Assembly: GCA_002286855.1 (NCBI GenBank)
Contig: NRSV01000011.1
Coordinates: 1 to 64,000 of the forward strand
Source: Bipolaris cookei
Lineage: Eukaryota > Ascomycota > Dothideomycetes > Pleosporales > Pleosporaceae
Length of the DNA stretch: 64,000 bases
Direction of reading: 5' to 3'
In this document: in pieces, positions 1 to 8,724 of the stretch
Layout of the letters: each line of letters begins with the position of its first letter
Position numbering within the stretch: position 1 is the stretch's first letter
Notes under the pieces: generated by a model
The model's database searches: none
Told to the model about the DNA's origin: nothing
The model's input: only the letters and a program-made list of their open reading frames with translations
Translations under genes and position numbers: made by a program

Positions 1-226
1 TTTAAATAAGTTTTACCACCTATCAAGTACGTTATTGGATTCGTTTGAACTCGGTAGGATGGTGGGCTGCTGCATGGTGTTGCTGGAAGATCTTCATGGT
101 TCTGCGCGGTGGGATGTTCTACCTACGGGGAGGGAGGTTACTCTAGACGATCCTCTAAATGGCTGTACTAATGCAGAATGCTACAATCAAGCACAAGTTT
201 AATGCATAGATTTGGCACTGTAGTCC

Positions 227-1036
227 CTATAACCCGTTCTCGATCCAGGCGCGGGCAAGGTTTTCTATATTCCCAATAGCTGCCTGAGTTAGAGGGTGTT
301 CAAGAAGGAGTTGCTTCTGACGAATTTGCTCGAATAATTGCGGATCAAACGCGTCATTCCACGGATGAAACCGGACATTCTTTGGTATCGGCCGGTCTAC
401 TGTTAGTATCTCCGAGGCAGAGTTGGACAGATACGTCACGTGGGAGACTCTTGCAAGACGAGACACGAGTGTAGCATCGTTCCGAAGCGAGTATAAGTAG
501 AAAAGTCCGCGGAAGACGAAGTCTGCATCAGCGAGAGACCAGTGAGGGATGTGAACCCTAACGGAGACACGAGCGTGACCCGCACACCTTTGGATAGTCT
601 CAAAGAGTCTTCCTTGGGATGACTCACTTGCAAAGGATTCACAACACTTGATAGCAACTGATCGGACTTTTGGAAATTGCTGGAAAAGGATCAGGCACTG
701 CTCGAACGCATTCATCGTAGAAGAACCCCTCGTAAATACTACGTTGCTGTGGGGGCTCATTGCAGACGATTCATCACGAAGCTGTCTGCACACATGCTTT
801 AACTGATTGTAGTCGATCCCATGGCGCTGTGCCTGCGCCTTTGCGATACGACGTGAGCGGTCGTAAAGTTTTGCGAGCACGCTCTTGCGGCCCGAGGTGT
901 TCCTCGCCTTTCTACAAAGCCTCCCTACACCGTTTTTGCCGATGGTGTAAAGGAGTCCCCCAGCATGGTACAGCGCGTACTTGTAAATCTCATCGCGTAG
1001 CTCACGCGGGAGTCGGAACAAAAGAGATTGTTCCAT
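227..1036 (-). CDS. F-box/2EXR-like hypothetical protein
   Basis: Single-exon ORF of 269 aa starting at a true ATG. The N-terminus reads LFRLPRELRDEIYKYAL (residues about 6-22). That is the LPxELRxxIY signature seen in the many fungal F-box-like or 2EXR proteins that follow short leader residues. The rest is basic and Cys/His-containing without a recognised catalytic motif. No signal peptide or membrane segment is visible. Proteins of this group are thought to be substrate adaptors or orphan lineage-specific proteins, so the role here is unknown. It stands alone in gene-poor DNA about 1.9 kb from a transposon cluster. A second exon cannot be excluded, but the ORF is closed by its own stop. 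The family is inferred from the N-terminal motif only. Confidence 0.6.
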   Translation of the reverse strand: MEQSLLFRLPRELRDEIYKYALYHAGGLLYTIGKNGVGRLCRKARNTSGRKSVLAKLYDRSRRIAKAQAQRHGIDYNQLKHVCRQLRDESSAMSPHSNVVFTRGSSTMNAFEQCLILFQQFPKVRSVAIKCCESFASESSQGRLFETIQRCAGHARVSVRVHIPHWSLADADFVFRGLFYLYSLRNDATLVSRLARVSHVTYLSNSASEILTVDRPIPKNVRFHPWNDAFDPQLFEQIRQKQLLLEHPLTQAAIGNIENLARAWIENGL

Positions 1037-2919
1037 AGTTCGAATACCGTGAACAGAATAGGGCGATGCATGTCATCTTATAAAGGCTATAATTGCAAGC
1101 CGTAAGATCATCATGTTTTGTCATCCTTTTCGCCCTGTTGTGACTAAGGCCAAAACTGAGTCTACAGGCCGTAAAAGAGCGCGATGATACATACACGGGT
1201 GAAGAATAAGACTCATCGGAAGAGCTCTGAAACCTAAAAGTAACTTGCATTGCTTTTTTCGCAAGCTTACACTTCATTGAGCTAGCCTTCTGTTCCGCCA
1301 TACCTACATCTACTATACACCGACCAAGTTCTGGGTCTAATGCAGTCATGGGCTTTTTTGTGTCTCATATTAACGCATTTTCAATCATTAGGTTGATGTT
1401 AACTTCTTGACCGCGCACCAAACGTTCTCTTCCTTAGGCTCTATATAGACACTAGGCTGACTCGCAATTTCACTGACCGTCTCCGCACATGCTGATTTGG
1501 AAGGTACGGCGAGCGCATACGTAGGCTCGCAGAGACGACATGGTTGCTGATTATTATATAAATACTGCTATAACTAGTCGATATATATCCTGGCCATCAA
1601 CGCTCAGTTAAGGTGTCGGGAAATAATGACCAACCAGCTTCTACGATGCGGTAGGTTTCGTGTATGAATTTCCAGTTTTGTATAGGTTTTCTCTAGTTGA
1701 CACAAATCATATCCTACATCTCTGTTCAAATGGGAACTTGATTCTCGCCTGGCGCATGACTGGTATCCTTTGGAAGCAGAGCACGTTGATGGTGAGATCC
1801 ACTATGACATGCGTCCATCACAGTTCGTAGCAGTGAGAGGCTACCTTACGGTCAGCAGGAACGGAACGGACTGAACAGAAGAAGTGATGCGCTTTTCGCA
1901 TTACCTACCAATGTCTACCCCGTGGGTCGGAGGGTTGCTTTTTTGGCAATTCTTCGTAGCGGCTTTGTCTGTTTTCTAGCTGGTTCCACATCGCAGATCA
2001 TACATGGCAAAACAATTGGTGGTTGACGAATTTGCTGTTGAGGCAGGGCGGGTCGCAACTCAAGTATCGGTGATGCGGGAAGTAGCGGACGCCGTTTGCA
2101 GCCGCGGCTGTGTAGAGTGACGTCCATGTTGCGCATGCAGGTGATGCAGAATGCTATGTCTCTTCCGTAGAAGCGAGTGCGGCTCCAATTGTAGTCGAGC
2201 TTTTCGACCCGACACCGTTGTGGTGTTGCGCATCTTCAGTTACCAAAGCCGAGATCGTGGTGAGGGTGTCATGACCATGAACTCTTCTTTAGCCAACAAA
2301 AATCATGTAGTATGCACTATTCTGCACCTCTCTCGCAGCCTGGCACATCGATGCTCCAACAGTTGGGATATATCACAGCCAAGATTTTGGTCATCGTATA
2401 CCGGCTGATGTTCTGCCTTGGTAGGTTGAAGTCAAAAGTGTCGCTGGCCTTGCCGCCCTTGTCGAGTGAGATGTTTGCCTTGGCGCAAGCAATCTGAACA
2501 CAGGTGAGCTTGCCGTTGGAAGATGGAGGTAACGTCCATCCCTGTGGGTCGAACATCCCTCCGCAACGAACCACCATAACTGTTCAAGCACCTTACGCCT
2601 GAGCTGCAGAGGCTCTTATATTTAAGTATGCATTTACATAATCTTGAGATCTGCCTGTATCTATTGCAGGCCTTAAACAGCAAAATTACAGCAATCTAAG
2701 GGGCGTGCATGAATCTTTTGTGTTGAGCGTTGAAGCTGCAACAACAGCACGCCCCTGTTCTGTCATTCATAGAAGCGCTGCTCGCTTATTCGGATGCTCT
2801 ATACAGTTTTTTACAAGATAAAGAACCAACAGCTATTTAATAAAGATGTGCAGCCTCTGATTAGGTGCGCTCCGAGTTTTTCCGGCTCGGTGTGCCAGTT
2901 CTTCGCGTTTAGCGAGATA
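1037..2919. other. Intergenic, no gene recognised
   Basis: About 1.9 kb between the F-box-like gene and the first transposon. Only short overlapping ORFs on both strands occur, none with a recognisable motif or consistent splicing. I see no tRNA or repeat array. The TA at 2918-2919 is the left target-site duplication of element A. Confidence 0.5.
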
Positions 2920-5061
2920 GTGTAGGTGGTCAATGCTGCAACACCATCTCGGAACGCAACACCCGACTGCATCACCAAAACAGGAACCCACCAGTTTCAA
3001 CGCGTAATATCTCCACAACCATGACAGCTATTGCAAAAGCCATTGCAGATACCGATTCGCAAGATGCAGAAGGTCAACTTTCATACCGCCAGGTCGCAAA
3101 AAAGTATGGAGTTCCAGTGTCAACTTTGACGCGCCGACACCACCGCCAACGCCAGTCCCGTGAAGCCGCCGCCAAAAACCATTCATTGCTCACTCCCCCA
3201 CAGGAGGAACACCTTGTAAAGCATATACAGAGACTATCTGCCCACGCACTACCACCTTCAAGAGCTATGATCAAAAAATATGTCGCGGCACTTGCGCCAT
3301 GGGAGCCATCAGATAGCTGGGTTACGCGTTTCTTGCGAAGGCACCGCGATGCTATTACCAACAAAACCTCCACGGGTATTGATCGGGATCGCTGTATAGC
3401 TGATAATAGAGAAGATTACCGTAACTACTTCTGTCTCCTTCACGAAAAACTCGATAAATACGATATTAAGCCATATAATATCTACAATATGGATGAAAAG
3501 GGCTTTCTCCTTGGTATATGTTCACGGTCTAAGAGAGTCTTTTCAAGGCCTCTTTGGGATAAGAAGAAGGTGTCAGCATCTATCCAAGATGGTAATAGAA
3601 ACTGGATTACAGTTATGGGTTGCGTCTGCGCTGATGGAAGCTGGGTAGATCCCGTCATCGTCTATCAAGGCAAGAGTGGGCTTCGAGATAGTTGGTTACG
3701 CGACCTTGAAGTAGGAAAACACCAGCTATTTTGCTGCTCAACGCCCTCTGGGTGGAGTAATAATGATATTGGGCTGGCCTGGCTTGAACGAGTCTTTGAC
3801 CGCAAAACAAAAGAGAAGGCAAAGCGGGACTGGAGGCTTCTACTACTTGACGGCCACGGAAGCCACGTGACACCTTCCTTCATCGATTACTGCGATGCCC
3901 ACCGGATTCTACTCGCTGTACTGCCTCCTCACTCCTCTCACCGGCTTCAACCACTCGATATTGCGGTGTTTGGGCCTCTGACTACTGCGTACGGCAAAGA
4001 ACTGGATGAGTTCCTCCACCGCAGTCAAGCTTTGCTAGAAATGCAGAAAAGTGACTTTCTAGAGTTATTTTGGGCTGCGTATACATCTGCATTCACATCT
4101 GATAATATACTGAGCAGTTTTGCAGCTACAGGAGTTCATCCGCGCAACGCCGAAGTCGTCCTCAATCGTCTCGTTAGCTCCTCTCCGCCACCCAATACAG
4201 ATATAGAAGTTGGAGACCATGGTGATAGAGATACATACAGACACCTCGTCAACTTGGTTGAAGCTGTGGCACCAGATACGTCTACAATTGCGGCAAAACG
4301 GGTGAAAGAGGCTTTCCATTCACTCCAAGTCAACAACGAGCTCCTACACCTTGAAAACGAGCAATTACGCCATGCAATCACCACTAAAAAACGCAAGAAA
4401 AAGCATAACAAGGTTTTGGATTTGCAACAACACCAAGAGTACCAGAGTCTGGCAGTTGTATGGAGCCCTCGGGCAGTCAGAGAGGCTAGAGAGCGTGACG
4501 CCATACAACAACAAGAAGAGGCGGCAGCAAAACTCCAAAAAGAGCAGGATAGAGAGGCACGTGCTGCTGCTGCCGCATGCCGAAAGCAGCTTCAAGCAGA
4601 GGCAAAGGCAGAGCGTGAGGTGGCCAAGATAGCAAGGGCAAAGGAGCGTGAGGCACGTGCCGCGCAGCTAGCTGCCGCGAGGGCACGCAAAGCTGAAGAA
4701 CGCGCTGCTGCAACTGCAAAAAAACTTCGAGATACGCAAAACAAAGCTATCCGAAAAGCCTCATCATCTCAAAAGTCAAAAGTTACTAAGCGTGGTGGTG
4801 TTGCGGCTGCTCAAAGTAGTAGTAGTGTTGCGGAGCCAATCCCTAAGCCTCCGCCCAAAACCACCACGCGCGGCCGGAATATTAAGTTGCCGAAGAAATA
4901 TGAGTAAATATAAATATACCGTATTACTGGCAGACTACTCCAACAAAAAATCTGGTGATATCAGCTTTTGTATGGGGCTGTACAGCTTCATTTGTGTGGG
5001 TGCCCATATATACAGTCGGTGTTGCGTTCCGAGATGGTGTTGCAGCACTGACCACCTACAA
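2920..5061 (+). mobile_element. Element A: intact Fot1/pogo-type DNA transposon
   Basis: Terminal inverted repeats of 48-49 bp lie at 2921-2969 and 5013-5060. The left arm begins TGTAGGTGGTCAATGC; the right arm is its reverse complement with one substitution and one 1-base gap. The element is flanked by TA dinucleotides at 2918-2919 and 5062-5063, the target duplication expected of Tc1/mariner-superfamily elements. It encloses one uninterrupted transposase ORF. Near-identical ends plus an open ORF suggest a recent or potentially active insertion. Its right end almost touches decayed element B. Confidence 0.9.
3021..4907 (+). CDS. Fot1/pogo-type DDE transposase, intact
   Basis: 628 aa, single exon. 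An N-terminal Psq-type helix-turn-helix (residues about 4-43, with SYRQVAKKYGVPVSTLTRRH) is followed by a CENP-B/Tc5-type HTH (about 55-115, with WVTRFLRRH). A DDE_1 superfamily endonuclease core comes next. The candidate triad is D158 in NMDEKGF, D277 in LLLDGHGSH and D313 in LQPLDIAVF, giving a DD35D spacing. The C-terminal 170 residues are a highly charged Ala/Arg/Lys/Glu-rich coiled coil ending in a basic tail. Such enzymes cut and paste DNA at TA targets in the nucleus. No stop or frameshift is present, unlike the three neighbouring copies. The start ATG lies just inside the left terminal repeat. Confidence 0.92.
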   Translation: MTAIAKAIADTDSQDAEGQLSYRQVAKKYGVPVSTLTRRHHRQRQSREAAAKNHSLLTPPQEEHLVKHIQRLSAHALPPSRAMIKKYVAALAPWEPSDSWVTRFLRRHRDAITNKTSTGIDRDRCIADNREDYRNYFCLLHEKLDKYDIKPYNIYNMDEKGFLLGICSRSKRVFSRPLWDKKKVSASIQDGNRNWITVMGCVCADGSWVDPVIVYQGKSGLRDSWLRDLEVGKHQLFCCSTPSGWSNNDIGLAWLERVFDRKTKEKAKRDWRLLLLDGHGSHVTPSFIDYCDAHRILLAVLPPHSSHRLQPLDIAVFGPLTTAYGKELDEFLHRSQALLEMQKSDFLELFWAAYTSAFTSDNILSSFAATGVHPRNAEVVLNRLVSSSPPPNTDIEVGDHGDRDTYRHLVNLVEAVAPDTSTIAAKRVKEAFHSLQVNNELLHLENEQLRHAITTKKRKKKHNKVLDLQQHQEYQSLAVVWSPRAVREARERDAIQQQEEAAAKLQKEQDREARAAAAACRKQLQAEAKAEREVAKIARAKEREARAAQLAAARARKAEERAAATAKKLRDTQNKAIRKASSSQKSKVTKRGGVAAAQSSSSVAEPIPKPPPKTTTRGRNIKLPKKYE

Positions 5062-5079
5062 TAACGTATTCCACCAGTC

Positions 5080-6856
5080 ATCCGGCCACCCCACCAAACC
5101 TGACGCGACTCTCTGCACCACAACAGCCATGACGCCATCAAAACGCTGTGCATCGCCTCAAAGGCAAGGTAGACTTTATCTTGCATCTCAATTAGTTCAG
5201 AAGCATCAAATTAAGAGCCAACGTAAGGCTACGAAGCTATTTGATGTTCCTCGTTCAACGCTTTATGACCGCCTTCAAGGTGGACAACCTCAAGTTACTA
5301 CCAACACTAGGAAAAAAAGCTATTACCTATTGAAGAGCAATTTCTCGTTCAATGGACCCTAGAGCTAGATCGACGAGGCTTTCCACCCATATTATCGACG
5401 TGCGACGAATGGCAGATGCGCTACTCGCCGCGCGTAGCCAAGATCCACCTCCACAACCTGTTGGCAAGAACTGGGTGTCGCGCTTTATCCAGAGCCAGCC
5501 AGAGCTTCAGACGAAGTGCAGTAGAAGGCTTAACAGCTAGTGCGCCTAATACGAAGATCCTGCTACAATTGCAGCGTGGTTTAAGCTAGTAGAGGAGACG
5601 CGCCAGACGTATGGTATTCTAGATCAAGATATCTACAACTTTGACGAGACTGGATTCGCCATGGGCGTCGCTGCAATGTCAAAAGTCGTGACTAGCTCTG
5701 ACAGAATTGGCCAGGCAGTTGCCGTACGGCCAGGTAACCGCGAGTGGGTAACAGCGATCGAGTGTATTAACGCGTCTGGCTGGTGTCTTCCACCGTTCGT
5801 GATTCTCCCTGGCAAGCTCCACCAGGCTAGCTGGTACGATAGGCTCCCACTAGACTGGACCATCGGCGTCTCAGAAAATGGCTGGACAACAAACGAGCTT
5901 AGCGTAGAGTAGGTAAAGCATTTCAATCAGCATACAGCGTCCCGTACAGCTGGAGTCTATCGTCTTCTCCTAGACAGCCATAGTAGCCACGCCACGCCAG
6001 AGTTCGACCAGTACTGCGCTGAGAATAAGATTATCACTCTCTGCATGCCGCCCCATACCTCTCATCTCCTTCAGCCGCTAGACGTAAGCTGCTACTCTCC
6101 GCTTAAGCGCTTATATGGAGGCGAGATCGAAGAGCTCGCCCGCCAAGGCGTCTACCATATTGACAAGATAGACTTCAAGGAAGTCTACACACGGATCCGG
6201 CTAATGATATTTACGCAGCAGAATATCCAAGCTGGTTTCCAGGCAGCAGGGCTTGTCCCTTCTTATCCAGATCACGATCGCGTTCTCTCGTCACTAAACG
6301 TCGTCCGGATGCTGTCTCCACCACAGTCAACTATAGATGATATTATTGCCAATAATACCTGGCAAACAGAGACACCCCGTACAGTAGCTCAGCTTCAGGA
6401 GCAAGCAAAGTTTCTTCAGGAACGGCTTCATCGGCAATCACAAAGCCCAACAAGCCAGCTTTTACGCCAGGTTGTTAAAGGCTGTCAAATAGCGATGCAG
6501 TCAGCAACTATACTTGCTGAAGAGAAAAAGAAGCTACGTCAAGGTAGTGAGCGCCAGCGACGAAAGCAGGACCAGCGGCGTCAGTATATTGCCTCTGGTG
6601 GAGCGCTCCAGGTGCGACAGGCTCAGCAGCTTGCTGTAGAGGCAGAAAGGGTGGTCATGGCCACTGAGCAGTGTGAGGGCAGTCAGCGACGTCAGTGAGT
6701 GCCACCGACGTGCACGAAGTGTCATATTCAAGGACATACTCGCACTTCATGCAAAGCTAAATAAATTATCATATTTCTTAATTTCTTCCTATTTTATTAT
6801 GTTATTATGGATCAATTGCGCAAAGAGTCACGTCAGGTTGGGTGGGGTGCCCAGCG
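5080..6856 (+). mobile_element. Element B: degraded pogo-type transposon
   Basis: The ends are recognisable as related inverted repeats: GGCCACCCCACCAAACCTG around 5084-5102, and on the right the complementary GGTTGGGTGGGGTGCC around 6836-6851 followed by TA at 6857-6858. The left terminus is eroded, so the start is approximate. The element belongs to the same branch as element C: transposase remnants share the same motifs and a C-terminal CCHC knuckle. It starts within about 20 bp of the end of element A. Confidence 0.7.
5129..6764 (+). pseudogene. Broken pogo-type transposase (element B)
   Basis: The reading starts at ATG 5129 (MTPSKRCASPQRQGRLYLAS) and jumps frame around 5340. It has in-frame stops near 5538 and at 5910-5912, and a further stop at 6696-6698. 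Recognisable pieces in order: HTH with VPRSTLYDRL, IDVRRMADALLAARSQDPP, YNFDETGFAMGV, the second catalytic region as LLLDSHSSH (the Gly after Asp replaced by Ser), and LQPLDVSCYSPLK. After the last stop the sequence still encodes a CCHC zinc knuckle (C-x2-C-x4-H-x4-C, CTKCHIQGHTRTSC) ending at a stop near 6764. Too many lesions for a functional enzyme. Confidence 0.85.
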
Positions 6857-6916
6857 TACTGGTGTGTCCAGCTTACTGGTGTGTCCAGCTTACTGGTGTG
6901 TCCAGCTTACTGGTGG
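6851..6916. repeat. 17-bp tandem repeat at transposon junction
   Basis: Nearly four head-to-tail copies of CCAGCTTACTGGTGTGT (6851-6867 with one substitution, 6868-6884, 6885-6901, partial 6902-6916). Each unit contains CCAGCTTA, the same string that forms the outer end plus TA of element C. The repeat may therefore derive from repeated insertion/excision or slippage at a transposon terminus. It lies between elements B and C. Confidence 0.85.
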
Positions 6917-6923
6917 AACACGT

Positions 6924-6949
6924 TAACATGCGGGATCAGTAAGCTGGCC
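6924..6949. repeat. Outer inverted repeat, left arm
   Basis: A 26 bp segment (TAACATGCGGGATCAGTAAG followed by CTGGCC) is matched in reverse complement by 10859-10884 with one mismatch. It covers the left end of element C and its flank. The two arms bracket elements C and D, as if both sat inside a third, older element whose ends are these arms. Confidence 0.7.
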
Positions 6950-8722
6950 GCCTCACCCAACTTGACCCAACGCTCTACGCAATTGCTCTACAACAACGCA
7001 ATAAAATAAGCTAATATCAAGAGATATGATTTATTATCTAACTCTTTATTGAGTCTGAGTAATTCCTTGAGTATGGCACTTCGTGCACGTCGGCGGCGCC
7101 CGCTGACGTCGCTCACCAGCCTGGCTCTGGCCAGCCTCTATCACCACCCTTTCTGCCTCGCCAGCTATCTGCTGAGCCTGTTGGACCTGGAGTACCCCAC
7201 CAGAAGCAATATATTGACGCTATCGGTCCTGCTTTTGTTGTTGGTGCTGGAATTCTGCACGTAGCTTCTTATTCTCCTCTGCAAGTATTGTTGCTGATTG
7301 CATTGCAATCTGACAGCCTTTAATAACTTGGCGAAGAAGCTGGCTTGTTGGGCTCTGTGATCCCCGTTGGAGCCGGTCTTGAAGAAGCTTTGCCTGCTGC
7401 TGAAGCTCTACTACTGTATGTGGTGTCTCTGTCTGCGCTGCAGCGCAGGCTGCAGCGTTATTATCTATAGTCGTCTGTGGTGGAGACGGTATCCTAGGCA
7501 CTATAAGCGACGATAGAACGCGATCGGGATAAGGAGGGACAAGTCCTGTCGCTTGGAAGCCTTCTTGGATATTCTGCTGCGTGAAAACTGTTGGCCGGAT
7601 CTGTTGATAGACTGTAAGGAAGTCTATCTTGTCAACGTGGTAGACGCCTTGGCGGGCGAGCTTCTCAATCTCACGCCCGTACGCGCGCTTAAGCGGCGAG
7701 AAGCAGCTTACATCAAGCGGCTGGAGAAGATGCGACGTGTGAGGCGGCATGGAGAGAGTGATAATCTTGTTCTCAGCGCAGTACTGGTCGAACTCTGGCG
7801 TAGCGTGGCTGCTGTGGCCGTCTAGAATAAGAAGGCGATAGACTCCAGCTGTACGATTCGCTGTATGCTGCTTGAAGTGCTTCACCCACTCTACGCCAAG
7901 CTGATCAGTCGTCCAGCCGTTATCTGAGACACCAATAGCCCAGTCTAGTAGGAGCCTGTCGTACCAGCTGCTCCGGTGAAATTTTTTCACGCAGTGTCAT
8001 GAATGGTGGTAGACACCAGCCAGACGCGTTAACACACTCAATTGCTGTAACCCACTCGCGATTGCCTGGCTGTACGACAACTGCTCTACCAACTCTATCA
8101 GAGCTCGTAATCACCTTTGACGTGCCAGCGATGCCCATTGCGAATCCAGTCTCGTCAAAGTTATAGATATCTTGGTCTAGGACGCCGTACGTCTGGCGCG
8201 TCTCCTCTACTAGCTTGAACCAGGCTGTAATCGCGATAGAATCCTCAAAGAGAGAGCGCTGGCCATTAAAATTTCTAGTCCACTTTGTTTGAAGCTCTGA
8301 CTGGCTCTGGATAAAGCGCGACACCCAGTTCTTACCGACAGGTGGTGGAGGTGGATCTTGGCTACGCGCGGCGAGTAGAGCGTCTGCCATTCGTCGCACG
8401 TCAATAATATGGGGCGGAAAACCGCGTCGATCAAGGTCTAGGATCCACTGCACAAGAGACTGCTCTTCAATAGGTAATAGCTTTTGGTTGGCAGAGACTA
8501 TCTCTGATCGTGGCTGGGTATCGTGGAGACGCGTCTGAAGAGTTGACTTTGGTACATCGTACGCTTTCGCGAGATTGTAAATAGATTGTTTTGGGTTATT
8601 ACAGCATAAAGCTATAGCAAGATTGATTCTGCCTTCACGAGAAGTCTGTATAGAGCGTTGTTCGCGCGGCATTGTGGTGGCTGTGTAGAGCGTTGGGTCA
8701 AGTTTCGTGGGGCGGCCAGCTT
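6942..8722 (-). mobile_element. Element C: nearly intact pogo-type transposon
   Basis: Inverted ends AGCTGGCCGCC...CTCTAC (6942-6978) and its complement (about 8686-8722) are flanked by TA at 6940-6941 and 8723-8724. The inner part of the repeat contains CTTGACCCAACGCTCTAC. The transposase is encoded on the minus strand and is disabled by one homopolymer frameshift and one nonsense codon. The right TA is shared with the start of element D, so the two insertions are back to back. Confidence 0.88.
7091..8672 (-). pseudogene. Pogo-type transposase with single frameshift (element C)
   Basis: Starts at ATG 8672 (MPREQRSIQTSREGRINLA). The first frame gives a Psq-like HTH (VPKSTLQTRL), a CENP-B-type HTH (VGKNWVSRFIQSQ) and the first catalytic Asp in YNFDETGFAMG. 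The frame then breaks at a six-base homopolymer (T run 7982-7987 on the plus strand). The second frame continues with SSWYDRLLLDWAIGV, the second Asp in LLILDGHSSH and the third in LQPLDVSCFSPLK. It ends at a stop after QQKQDR (7220). Beyond that stop the reading continues with the same tail as element B, including a partial CTKC zinc knuckle. All three catalytic Asp remain. The homopolymer indel could be a sequencing error, so this copy may be more intact than it looks. Confidence 0.85.
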
Positions 8723-8724
8723 AA

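Noticed and set aside
1002..1349. 115-codon minus-strand ORF overlapping the F-box-like start
   Set aside because: Overlaps the 5' end of the better-supported gene in another frame and shows no motif.
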